Assembly (NCBI GenBank): GCA_025054795.1
Contig: JANWZU010000149.1
Coordinates: 1 to 6,619 of the forward strand
Direction: 5' to 3'
Length of the DNA stretch: 6,619 bases
Source of the DNA: Candidatus Caldarchaeum sp.
GTDB lineage: Archaea > Thermoproteota > Nitrososphaeria_A > Caldarchaeales > Caldarchaeaceae
Shown here: positions 1 to 5,525 of the stretch, piece by piece
How positions within the stretch are numbered: position 1 is the first letter of the stretch
Layout: every line of letters begins with the position of its first letter
The notes under the pieces: model-generated
What the model was told of the DNA's origin: nothing
What the model saw: only the letters and a program-made list of their open reading frames with translations
The model's database searches: none
Made by a program: the position numbers and the translations under genes

Positions 1-1528
1 GATGTTCGATGGCTTTGTCTACAGCTGTTTTACGCAAGAGGTTCACTATTTTTCTAGGCGGTCGGATTGCGTAATTTTTCTCCAGCATGTCTAAGTTGTC
101 GAGGATGGTGAATGATTTTTCCGCTAGAATTTCTTTCGGCAGGTTCTGAGTTTCCTCTATTATTTTCCTCCAGTCGACTCCATGTCTTCGGATTGTTTCG
201 GCTGCATCGCCTATGTCTCTTTCCCTCGATGTCAAAAGTTTTAGAAAAACAACGTCGTTGAGGTCTAGTAGCATCAGCTTCAGTTTACCGAATATGAACC
301 CGAAAGTAGCTCGGTCCAGAATTTTTTGCGAAACTTTCACTCTCACCACCTCCTCCGTGAAAACGTTTACCTTCATTAAAGTCGGGTGTACGAAGATGTT
401 GCTCGGGTTTGCTCTCCGGTCTCCCTGCGTCCATTCTGCTGTTTTTTGAAAACCTGCAGCTGATAGTGCCTTCTCAACTGTTTGGTAGTCTTCTCTGCTC
501 CTGACTAAGATGTCCATGTCTTTTGTCGACGGCTTTATGCGTCTGATGACCATGTTTATTCCGCCTAAAAGATAGACTGTGGTTTCACGTTCAACCTCCC
601 TAGCCCATCTTTCTATGTTGGACATTATCTCTTCTGCAGTGGGTGATGGATGGACCTTGATTCCGTACTGTGAACAAAGGTCTCTGAACTCATTCCATGG
701 AAGGAAATTGTCGGGGCTCTCTACTGGAAGACCTTCCACGTAGCTCTCTAAATCAAGCAGAACGCTTATCGCAGGTGTTTTCTTGGCTATTTTTCTCGCT
801 CTTAACAGGTCTATGTTCGTTCTGTTGGCCATGTAGAAGACGGCGCACATCGTTCTTTCTTGTTTGGTCTTCGATGCGAGCAGTCCGTGAACTAGAACCT
901 CTTCGGGCCCTATTCTTGTAGAGGGGTAAACATAGTAATCATGTTCCGTGATGTAGAGCACGCCGTAGTCTTTGAAACGGGAAAAAGCCGTCAACTCTCC
1001 CTTTGCTTGCAATCTGCGTGGAACTGATTTGATGATGAAATCGTTGGAGTAAAGAACAGCGGCCTCGGCTTCTACGGCGTCAAGCCATTTTGTCATCCTC
1101 AAAAGTGTAGCGAAGAGTTGGAGCGCTTCATCATATATGAGTTGATAGCGTTGCTCTATTTTTCTTACGACTCCAACCTCCATCAGACTCGTTAGGGTTT
1201 TCCGCAGAGTTGATTCGGAAAGGCCTGTGGTTTGGAGGATTTCGTTGAATTTTTTAGGAGTTAGGAGGGCGCTTAGTATGTCGGGCGACGGGCCCTTTAG
1301 AATCCTTGATACATCGTAGCGCTGTGCTACCGTCAGGAGGGCTTTTCCGACCGGATTTTTAGCTATGGAGAAAACCCCGTTCCCCCTTTCCACCCAACCT
1401 TTTCTCGACAGGGAATTCGTCACTCTGTAGGCTTGTACACGGCTGACGCCTAGTTTGAATGCTAACTGGCGGAGGTCTGCAGGGCCTTCGGCTAGAATCT
1501 TTATGGCTTTGGCTTCTGTGCTTTTCAT
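1..1528 (-). CDS. Tandem winged-helix protein with C-terminal nucleotidyltransferase-fold domain (partial, 3' end outside window)
   Basis: The reading frame is open from 1528 to the window edge, giving 509 residues with no stop, so the C-terminus is missing. Residues about 5-57 form a winged helix with recognition-helix-like text LGVSRVQAYRVTNSL. Residues about 75-130 form a second winged helix (FNEILQTTGLSESTLRKTL). Residues about 140-265 are an unassigned middle region. Residues about 318-445 resemble the DUF6036/AbiEii-like nucleotidyltransferase fold: LGG at 321-323, then KDMD with Asp337 and Asp339, then VFLKLLTSRERDIGDA at 427-442, matching the conserved 'K..R.KDi.D' helix of such proteins. 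The third metal-binding acidic residue seems to be replaced by Asn388 in MKVNVF. The frame also has an ATG at 1552, but that lies upstream of the transcript start predicted from the TATA box at 1556-1564, so Met at 1528 is preferred. I infer a DNA-binding regulator or antitoxin-like protein; whether it transfers nucleotides is unknown. Confidence 0.8.
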   Translation of the reverse strand, partial: MKSTEAKAIKILAEGPADLRQLAFKLGVSRVQAYRVTNSLSRKGWVERGNGVFSIAKNPVGKALLTVAQRYDVSRILKGPSPDILSALLTPKKFNEILQTTGLSESTLRKTLTSLMEVGVVRKIEQRYQLIYDEALQLFATLLRMTKWLDAVEAEAAVLYSNDFIIKSVPRRLQAKGELTAFSRFKDYGVLYITEHDYYVYPSTRIGPEEVLVHGLLASKTKQERTMCAVFYMANRTNIDLLRARKIAKKTPAISVLLDLESYVEGLPVESPDNFLPWNEFRDLCSQYGIKVHPSPTAEEIMSNIERWAREVERETTVYLLGGINMVIRRIKPSTKDMDILVRSREDYQTVEKALSAAGFQKTAEWTQGDRRANPSNIFVHPTLMKVNVFTEEVVRVKVSQKILDRATFGFIFGKLKLMLLDLNDVVFLKLLTSRERDIGDAAETIRRHGVDWRKIIEETQNLPKEILAEKSFTILDNLDMLEKNYAIRPPRKIVNLLRKTAVDKAIEH

Positions 1529-1555
1529 GGGTTTTCTGTATATGGATGTCATAGG

Positions 1556-1564
1556 TTTATATAA
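1556..1564 (-). promoter_or_regulatory. TATA box of the winged-helix/nucleotidyltransferase gene
   Basis: On the minus strand the sequence reads TTATATAAA, preceded by ACAAA, which could serve as a BRE-like element. Its centre is 32 bp from the ATG at 1528, so transcription should begin about 5 bases before that codon. It almost touches the other candidate ATG at 1552, which argues against that start. Confidence 0.6.
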
Positions 1565-1581
1565 TTTGTATCATCTTTGTA
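1565..1581. repeat. Direct repeat TTTGTA, 11-bp spacing, next to the minus-strand TATA box
   Basis: TTTGTA occurs at 1565-1570 and again at 1576-1581, one DNA turn apart, directly upstream of the minus-strand TATA box in the divergent promoter region. The position suits the BRE or an operator, possibly for autoregulation by the adjacent winged-helix protein. Two six-base copies in A+T-rich DNA can occur by chance, so this is weak. Confidence 0.25.
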
Positions 1582-1612
1582 CCGTTTTTTGGGCACGGCT
1601 TTTGCCGCTGGG

Positions 1613-1619
1613 TTTTATA
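1613..1619 (+). promoter_or_regulatory. TATA-like element of the PH2-domain gene
   Basis: TTTTATA is centred 26 bp before the ATG at 1642, which predicts a leaderless transcript. A GAGG at 1621-1624 lies too far from the ATG to act as a normal ribosome binding site. The ATGs at 1628 and 1632 are out of frame and quickly stop. Confidence 0.5.
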
Positions 1620-1641
1620 GGAGGCTGATGCATGTTTAGCC

Positions 1642-2223
1642 ATGGTTGAGGTTTTTAAGCCGAGTGAGAAAGCCCTGAAGCTTTACGTGGTTTATCTGCT
1701 GGTTGGTCTGGCTCCGCTTGTTGTGTTTGGTTCTGTCGCTTCGTGGGTTGTCTACGTTAATGCGCCGGGCCTTCTGCCGGTTGTGTTGGCTGTCATTTTC
1801 GCTCCTCTGACGGCTGCGGCGCTGCTTTACGTTTACTGGGCCTTCAACTACGTCAAGTCGCTTGTTTACGAGCTGGGCGACGAGGAGGTTGTTGTTAGGC
1901 GTGGTGTTTGGTGGAAGATGGTTCACACCGTCCCTTACTCAAGGGTCATGTCGGTTGACGTGGTGCAAGGCCCGATCTCACGTTTTCTCGGAATAGCGTC
2001 AGTTGATGTTCACACAGCCGGGTACACGGGTTATGCTGGGGGAGCGGCGGGCCCAGGTACACGGAGAGCCGAGGCCAGCATGCTTCATGTAGACAACGCA
2101 GGAGAGCTGCGGGAGAAGGTTTTGGCCAGGGTTCGTGGAAGGAGGCTTTTCGAGACAGGAGACTTAGGGGCTGAAATGCTGGAGGAGCTGCGGACCATCA
2201 GGAGACTGTTGTCTAGGCCTTGA
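1642..2223 (+). CDS. Membrane protein with bacterial PH2-like (DUF304) domain
   Basis: The protein has 193 residues. Two hydrophobic segments, about 15-39 and 43-66, should form a transmembrane hairpin at the N-terminus. They are followed by a domain (about 70-165) with the usual text of bacterial PH2/DUF304 proteins: Y..GDEEVVVRRGVWWK, then TVPYSRVMSVDVVQGPISRFLGI, then VDVHTAGYTG. Family members (YdbS/YdbT-like) are membrane proteins of poorly known role, some linked to envelope stress or antimicrobial peptide resistance in bacteria; no function has been settled for archaeal ones. A Gly/Ala-rich insertion (about 126-140) interrupts the last part of the domain, and a short charged helix (about 174-190) ends the protein. 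It has its own promoter and is divergent from the regulator gene; its stop is 28 bp from the stop of the convergent flavoprotein gene. The family call is secure; cellular role is not known. Confidence 0.85.
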   Translation: MVEVFKPSEKALKLYVVYLLVGLAPLVVFGSVASWVVYVNAPGLLPVVLAVIFAPLTAAALLYVYWAFNYVKSLVYELGDEEVVVRRGVWWKMVHTVPYSRVMSVDVVQGPISRFLGIASVDVHTAGYTGYAGGAAGPGTRRAEASMLHVDNAGELREKVLARVRGRRLFETGDLGAEMLEELRTIRRLLSRP

Positions 2224-2251
2224 GCATGTGAGACGGCTTGGCTGTTGGGCG

Positions 2252-3916
2252 CTAGCTGCCGTGCTTCAGTGTTTGCACGATGTTTTTGGCTGCGATGTAT
2301 GCGTAGACGCACGCTTGGCCGAGGGTTGATCCGGGGCCCGGGTATGTTCCGCCGAAGATGGACGCCGTTGTGTTGCCTGCTGCGTAGAGGCCTTTTATCG
2401 GATGGCCGTCTACGTGGATTACTTGGGCGTTTTCGTCGGTCAGCAGGCCGCCGCATGTTCCTAGGTCGCCGGGGTAGATGGCTGTTGCGTAGTAGGGTGG
2501 TTTGTCGAGCGGGCCGAGGTTGGGGTTGGGCTTGACACGTGGGTCGCTGTAGAACCGGTCGTAGACGCTGTCGCCTCTGCGGAAGTCTTCGTCTTTGCCC
2601 TTCCTAGCCATCTCGTTGAAACGCTCAACAGTCTTCACCAAGCCTTTTCCATCCACGCCGACCTTGCCTGCAAGCTCCTCCAGCGTGTTCGCTCTGACGA
2701 GGTACTTCGGCCCCGTTGCTTTCTCAGGCGTTCGGCCCGGCATCAGCATTCCGAACAAGTAGCGGGAGCGGTGTTTGTTGTCGATGACAAGCCACGACGG
2801 AATTGCTGCGGATGTTTTTCTATGATGTCTGTAGATGCTGTGCCAGCAGTCGACGTAGGAGGCCGACTCGTTCATGAACCTCTCGCCGTGTGCGTCGACG
2901 ATGATGCCGAAGGGCAGGGAGCGTTCAGCTAGGATGAAAGAGGTTTTGCCGTCGGGTGTGATGGCTACGGGGCCTCCCCAAGCTTTGTCCATCAGAGCAA
3001 CTTTGGCGCCTATCTTGACGGCTGCCCGTATTGCGTCTCCTGTGTTGCCGGGTGCGCCGACCGTCCATTCCGTGCTGGATGGGTTTGGCAGATGTTTTTC
3101 ACGCATCTCTTGGCTGTGTTCGAAACCGCCGCTGGCCAGCAGAACACCTCCACGGGCCAGAACTTTGACAGGCGTTCCTTGACGGAGGACGACGGCTCCT
3201 ACCACACGGCCGTTTTCCGCAACCAGCTCCTGAAGAGGCGACTCAAGCCAAACCTCGACACCCTTCTTCAGACACAGGTAGAGAAGCTGGCCTATGAGCG
3301 AGCCTCCCATGGTCAGCGGCACACGGCCTGTCAAGCTGTAGCCTATGAGCCGGGCTCCGAGGCGTAGGAACGCACCCATGCCCATGGAGCTTCTGGCGAG
3401 GAACATTTTCCAAGCCTCGTTGGTGTGTATGGGCATGGGCGGGGCCCCCGGGAACTTCCGCAGCTTCTTCCTCCATTCGCCGAGCTTCCTGCCGTCGAAC
3501 ACAGCGCCTTCGATGCACCTTCCTCTGGCCGAGCCTCCCGGAGCCTCTGGATAGTAGTCTGGGTAGCCTACCGAAGCCCTCCACTTGAACCCCAAGTCCT
3601 GCAGGAACTTGACGAACTCGGGGCCGTTGTTGAGGAAGGCCCGGAGCTTTTCAGGTGCTGTTGCTTCTCCCGCCTCGGGGACGACGTTGGTCAGGTATGT
3701 CCAAGCTTCTTCGAAAGAGTCGCTGATGCCCGCCTGCTTCGAGACGGGGTTGTTCGGTATCCACACCCCTCCACCCGACATGGCGCTCGAACCGCCGACC
3801 AGCTCGGTTTTCTCAACCACCAAAGGCTTGAAGCCTGCGTGTCCAACAGCTAGGGCGCCAACAAGCGCCGCCGCACCGCTTCCAACAACCAGAACATCAA
3901 CTCTGTACTCGGACAT
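2252..3916 (-). CDS. FAD-dependent dehydrogenase, 3-ketosteroid dehydrogenase/fumarate reductase flavoprotein-like
   Basis: With Met at 3916 the protein has 554 residues, the usual size for this group. An N-terminal dinucleotide-binding fold is clear: VDVLVVGSGAAALVGA (6-21) and the acidic ribose-binding residue in VVEK (33-36). GGSSAMSGGGVWIPNN (41-56) follows and is typical of FAD_binding_2 proteins near ketosteroid Delta1-dehydrogenases, as are YPDYYPEAPGG (118-128) and GDLGTCGG (483-490). The C-terminal FAD motif is YAAGNTT..FGGTYPGPGSTLG (511-533). Such enzymes abstract hydride from, or add it to, C-C bonds next to a carbonyl. The family includes steroid dehydrogenases but also many members of unknown substrate, so 'ketosteroid' should not be taken literally here. 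No signal peptide or haem-binding CXXCH motif is present, so a cytoplasmic or membrane-associated flavoprotein is likely. The frame can be extended to a TTG at 3946 or an ATG at 3937, but these overlap or closely follow the TATA box; 3916 fits the promoter and starts just before the FAD fold. Confidence 0.85.
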   Translation of the reverse strand: MSEYRVDVLVVGSGAAALVGALAVGHAGFKPLVVEKTELVGGSSAMSGGGVWIPNNPVSKQAGISDSFEEAWTYLTNVVPEAGEATAPEKLRAFLNNGPEFVKFLQDLGFKWRASVGYPDYYPEAPGGSARGRCIEGAVFDGRKLGEWRKKLRKFPGAPPMPIHTNEAWKMFLARSSMGMGAFLRLGARLIGYSLTGRVPLTMGGSLIGQLLYLCLKKGVEVWLESPLQELVAENGRVVGAVVLRQGTPVKVLARGGVLLASGGFEHSQEMREKHLPNPSSTEWTVGAPGNTGDAIRAAVKIGAKVALMDKAWGGPVAITPDGKTSFILAERSLPFGIIVDAHGERFMNESASYVDCWHSIYRHHRKTSAAIPSWLVIDNKHRSRYLFGMLMPGRTPEKATGPKYLVRANTLEELAGKVGVDGKGLVKTVERFNEMARKGKDEDFRRGDSVYDRFYSDPRVKPNPNLGPLDKPPYYATAIYPGDLGTCGGLLTDENAQVIHVDGHPIKGLYAAGNTTASIFGGTYPGPGSTLGQACVYAYIAAKNIVQTLKHGS

Positions 3917-3943
3917 GGCTCCACATAATATTTCCATATCACT

Positions 3944-3951
3944 CAATATAA
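3944..3951 (-). promoter_or_regulatory. TATA box of the flavoprotein gene
   Basis: The minus strand reads TTATATTG here, centred about 31 bp before the ATG at 3916, predicting a leader of about 5 bases. It gives the gene its own promoter, separate from the vapBC operon upstream on the same strand. Confidence 0.55.
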
Positions 3952-3954
3952 TTG

Positions 3955-3970
3955 TTTCGAAAAGGTTTTC
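3955..3970. promoter_or_regulatory. Overlapping palindromes upstream of flavoprotein TATA box (possible operator)
   Basis: TTTCGAAA (3955-3962) is a perfect palindrome and overlaps GAAAA-GG-TTTTC (3959-3970), a perfect 5-bp inverted repeat. Both lie just upstream of the TATA box at 3944-3951, where a BRE or regulator site would be. This is a candidate only. The rest of the 150-bp gap (3917-4066) shows nothing I can interpret. Confidence 0.25.
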
Positions 3971-4066
3971 CCTATTTACAATCTAATCCCAGAAGACCAT
4001 GGGGCCGGTTTCAAAGCTTATTTACTTCTCCTAGCAGACGGTCAGCTTTGTCGGTTTATGATGGAG

Positions 4067-4474
4067 CTATTTCAGCAGGTTCTTAGGCTCGTTCCTCGGT
4101 GTTTTCAACCCGTCAAAGTGTTTGTCAAAAGAGACTATCGATTCCGCTTGATTCGATAAAGCTGCCGAGTATTGTATGGCGTCGTCCATGTCCAGCCCAG
4201 ATGTTAATTCGATTTCCGCAGCCTTCACCTCGTCGGCCAGAGTTGTATAATACACTCGTAGACCTTTATAAGCTGTTAAGCTTGTCAGAAATGTTTTCAG
4301 CGCTCCGAGCTTCTTGAACCCGTCTAACACGACTATTATGGAGTGTACTGAGAAATCTGTCATTATGGCGTTTATCTTGCCGTCCCTCACCAGCTTGAGA
4401 AACTGTTTACATTCTCCGCTTTTCTCTCTCCCAAGCAGAACTTCGAGGAAGATGTTAGTGTCGATTAGGTGCAT
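4067..4474 (-). CDS. vapC: PIN-domain ribonuclease toxin, VapC family
   Basis: This 135-residue protein is a complete PIN domain. LIDTNIFLE carries the first metal-binding Asp5. TDFSVHSI supplies Asp40 in the position where many PIN proteins have a Glu/Asp. GLDMDDAIQYSAA carries Asp97/Asp98, and IVSFDKHFD carries Asp117. VapC toxins are Mg-dependent endoribonucleases that usually cut tRNA or rRNA and are held inactive by VapB; the target here cannot be read from sequence. All expected acidic positions are kept and the frame is intact, so the toxin looks active. Its ATG lies 20 bases inside the end of the antitoxin gene. It has no promoter of its own, so translation is probably coupled to vapB. 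The start is fixed by the PIN motif beginning at residue 3. Confidence 0.9.
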   Translation of the reverse strand: MHLIDTNIFLEVLLGREKSGECKQFLKLVRDGKINAIMTDFSVHSIIVVLDGFKKLGALKTFLTSLTAYKGLRVYYTTLADEVKAAEIELTSGLDMDDAIQYSAALSNQAESIVSFDKHFDGLKTPRNEPKNLLK

Positions 4475-4743
4475 GTTTGAGCACCCTAAGCCTCCATGCC
4501 TCAGATGCTCTGTGCTGCAGCTCGACGGACTGCATGTCGATGTCTGAGAGAACTCCAGCTATCGCATCAACCGGGTCGCCTTCAAACCCGGTTCTCTCCG
4601 CCTCCTCCGCATTCTGTATCCAGTTGCTTATCGCTTCTGTTGCTGCTTTACTGAGCGCACCTCTGCCGTACCCGAACTTCTTCATAGCAAGCTCCCTAAA
4701 CCTTCTCTCCAACTCCTTAAGGGAGAATTATCCTTATGGACAT
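4455..4743 (-). CDS. vapB: VapB-like antitoxin, read only with a +1 shift at 4717-4722
   Basis: The ATG at 4743 begins MSIRIILP and then meets TAA at 4719-4717. Skipping one T continues in the next frame as KELERRFRELAMKKFGYG and on to the stop at 4455, giving a 95-residue protein. The fused reading matches what I know of archaeal VapB antitoxins beside PIN toxins: a beta-strand ending in LPKEL, a helix leading to FGYGRGALSKAA and AISNWI, then DPVDAIAGVL and the late SVELQH motif. Without the shift, the longest continuous frame starts at a TTG (4712) and lacks the whole N-terminal strand expected for DNA binding. The TATA box at 4767-4774 places transcription start at about 4744, right at the ATG. 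The gene precedes and overlaps vapC, the usual order. Family call is strong; whether the product is made by recoding, from an internal start, or not at all is open. Confidence 0.75.
4482..4486 (-). promoter_or_regulatory. vapC: Possible ribosome binding site of vapC
   Basis: The minus strand reads GGGTG, 7 bases before the vapC ATG at 4474 and inside the vapB coding sequence. A partial Shine-Dalgarno fits an internal operon gene, unlike the leaderless first genes here. The match is short. Confidence 0.3.
4717..4722 (-). other. Frame break in vapB: CCT TAA, +1 restores the antitoxin
   Basis: In the frame of the ATG at 4743, codon 8 is CCT (Pro) and codon 9 is TAA. Moving one base forward reads AAG GAG TTG, continuing the antitoxin. 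A sense codon followed directly by a stop that is bypassed in +1 resembles the layout of known recoding sites such as bacterial RF2 (CUU UGA). It is equally what a one-base insertion or base-call error would leave. The surrounding bases CTCCCTTAAGGAG are also nearly palindromic. Confidence 0.6.
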
Positions 4744-4766
4744 TTCGCCTTATACCTAGCTTCATC

Positions 4767-4774
4767 AATATAAA
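4767..4774 (-). promoter_or_regulatory. TATA box of the vapBC operon
   Basis: The minus strand reads TTTATATT, centred about 27 bp before the ATG at 4743. This predicts a leaderless mRNA beginning at that ATG and is the main reason for taking it, not a TTG at 4712, as the antitoxin start. Confidence 0.6.
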
Positions 4775-4854
4775 TTGATTTAAAAACAGCGTCGATGAGA
4801 CAAGCTTCGTTCTCACCGTTGTCTTTGCCTCTTTTTAGGTCTTCAACGGCATTA

Positions 4855-4871
4855 CTGCAACATGCATGCAG
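4855..4871. repeat. Nested palindromes in the divergent vapBC/coiled-coil intergenic region
   Basis: CTGCA (4855-4859) and TGCAG (4867-4871) form an inverted repeat. The perfect 8-bp palindromes CATGCATG (4861-4868) and TGCATGCA (4863-4870) overlap it. The cluster is about 18 bp upstream of the TATA-like element at 4889-4896, where a regulator could act on the coiled-coil gene. No factor can be named. Confidence 0.3.
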
Positions 4872-4888
4872 TAGGGCTGTGTTAAGGC

Positions 4889-4896
4889 TTATTTAC
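4889..4896 (+). promoter_or_regulatory. TATA-like element of the coiled-coil gene
   Basis: TTATTTAC is centred about 28 bp before the TTG at 4921, predicting a leaderless transcript from that codon. It is a weaker match than the other TATA boxes. An alternative, TTTAAAAA at 4779-4786, would give a leader of over 100 bases. Confidence 0.4.
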
Positions 4897-4920
4897 GGCT
4901 GTGGTTTATCAAGGCTGGGT

Positions 4921-5454
4921 TTGCAGACCGAGGACGCAGAGGTGAAGAGGCTGGCCGAGCTAAAGACGTTTCTCGAGCAGAGGCTGGCCGACCTCGAGCA
5001 CGAGATGGAAAGCCTGAAGACTTTGCTGGAGATAGTCGACAGGGAGCTGTCTGCGAAGAGCTTCAAGAAGGCTCAGCCGCCGGAGGCTGTGGAGAAGGAG
5101 GCGGCGGCTCTCCGGATGATTAGAAGCCGGTCTGGAAGCCTGCTGGCAACCATGTCGCTGAGGGAGCGGGAGGCCCGCATAGTCTTCAACCCCGAGATAC
5201 GTGTGACGCAGGAGATGAGGCCTTTCTCATCCTTCCTGCTGAGGAAGGTGCTGGATTCGATGCGTGAAGCCGACCTTCAGAAAGTAAGCGAAGGCAAGCT
5301 GGGTCAGTCCGACGTGCTGAGCTACGAAGTTGTCTACGACGGCGACACCGCCCGGGAGCTCATCGTGAAGAACTACAGGGAGGAGCAGAGGCTAAGGGAG
5401 ATAGTTAACTCGGTTAAGTGGACGCTCGACACGATAGCCTCGTCCTACCGTTAA
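4921..5454 (+). CDS. Unnamed coiled-coil protein with C-terminal alpha/beta-like domain
   Basis: I do not recognise a named family. Taking TTG at 4921 gives 177 residues. Residues about 4-45 have a heptad-like pattern rich in Leu, Glu, Lys and Arg (VKRLAELKTFLEQRLADLEH and on), so a coiled coil or helical hairpin is likely. A linker (about 46-75) leads to a domain with alternating hydrophobic strands and helices: EARIVFNPEIRV, FSSFLLRKVLDSM, LSYEVVYDGDTARELIVKNY, and a closing helix with EIVNSVKWTLDTI. There is no signal peptide or membrane segment, so it should be cytoplasmic. The frame extends upstream to an ATG at 4795, but that stretch crosses the promoter element and has no protein-like pattern (Ser/Leu/Cys-rich), so I exclude it. 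The next in-frame ATG lies inside the coiled coil (residue 29). The conserved look of the C-terminal domain suggests a real archaeal family, possibly an oligomeric adaptor, but that role is only a guess. Confidence 0.75.
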   Translation: MQTEDAEVKRLAELKTFLEQRLADLEHEMESLKTLLEIVDRELSAKSFKKAQPPEAVEKEAAALRMIRSRSGSLLATMSLREREARIVFNPEIRVTQEMRPFSSFLLRKVLDSMREADLQKVSEGKLGQSDVLSYEVVYDGDTARELIVKNYREEQRLREIVNSVKWTLDTIASSYR

Positions 5455-5497
5455 GTAAGACGTTGAAAAGCTTGAGAACATTCGAAACATCACAGCA

Positions 5498-5505
5498 TAT
5501 ATTTA
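5498..5505 (+). promoter_or_regulatory. TATA box of the secreted repeat-protein gene
   Basis: TATATTTA, within ATATATTTAA, is centred about 25 bp before the ATG at 5526. It gives this gene a promoter separate from the coiled-coil gene, whose stop is 71 bp upstream of the ATG. Confidence 0.6.
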
Positions 5506-5525
5506 AGCAAGGTCCTCTTTCTTGC

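Noticed and set aside
213..921. Short plus-strand frames at 213-449 and 697-921
   Set aside because: They are antisense to the intact winged-helix/nucleotidyltransferase frame and show no protein pattern.
1529..1552. ATG at 1552 as the start of the winged-helix protein
   Set aside because: It lies 4 bases from the TATA box at 1556-1564, upstream of the predicted transcript start, so it would not be in the mRNA.
1596..1607. CGGC-TTTT-GCCG hairpin in the divergent promoter region
   Set aside because: A 4-bp stem is too short to claim as a terminator or operator, and no gene ends there.
2224..2251. Terminator between the convergent PH2 and flavoprotein genes
   Set aside because: The 28 bp hold neither a T-run nor a useful hairpin.
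3917..3946. TTG at 3946 or ATG at 3937 as the start of the flavoprotein
   Set aside because: The TTG is part of the TATA element and the ATG is too near it; the FAD fold begins right after Met at 3916.
3243..3986. Several open frames of 69-142 residues on both strands inside and beside the flavoprotein gene
   Set aside because: They are antisense or shifted readings of G+C-rich coding DNA, with Arg/Pro-rich, non-domain sequence.
4795..4920. N-terminal extension of the coiled-coil protein from an ATG at 4795
   Set aside because: The extension crosses the palindromes and the TATA-like element, and its Ser/Leu/Cys-rich text has no domain pattern.
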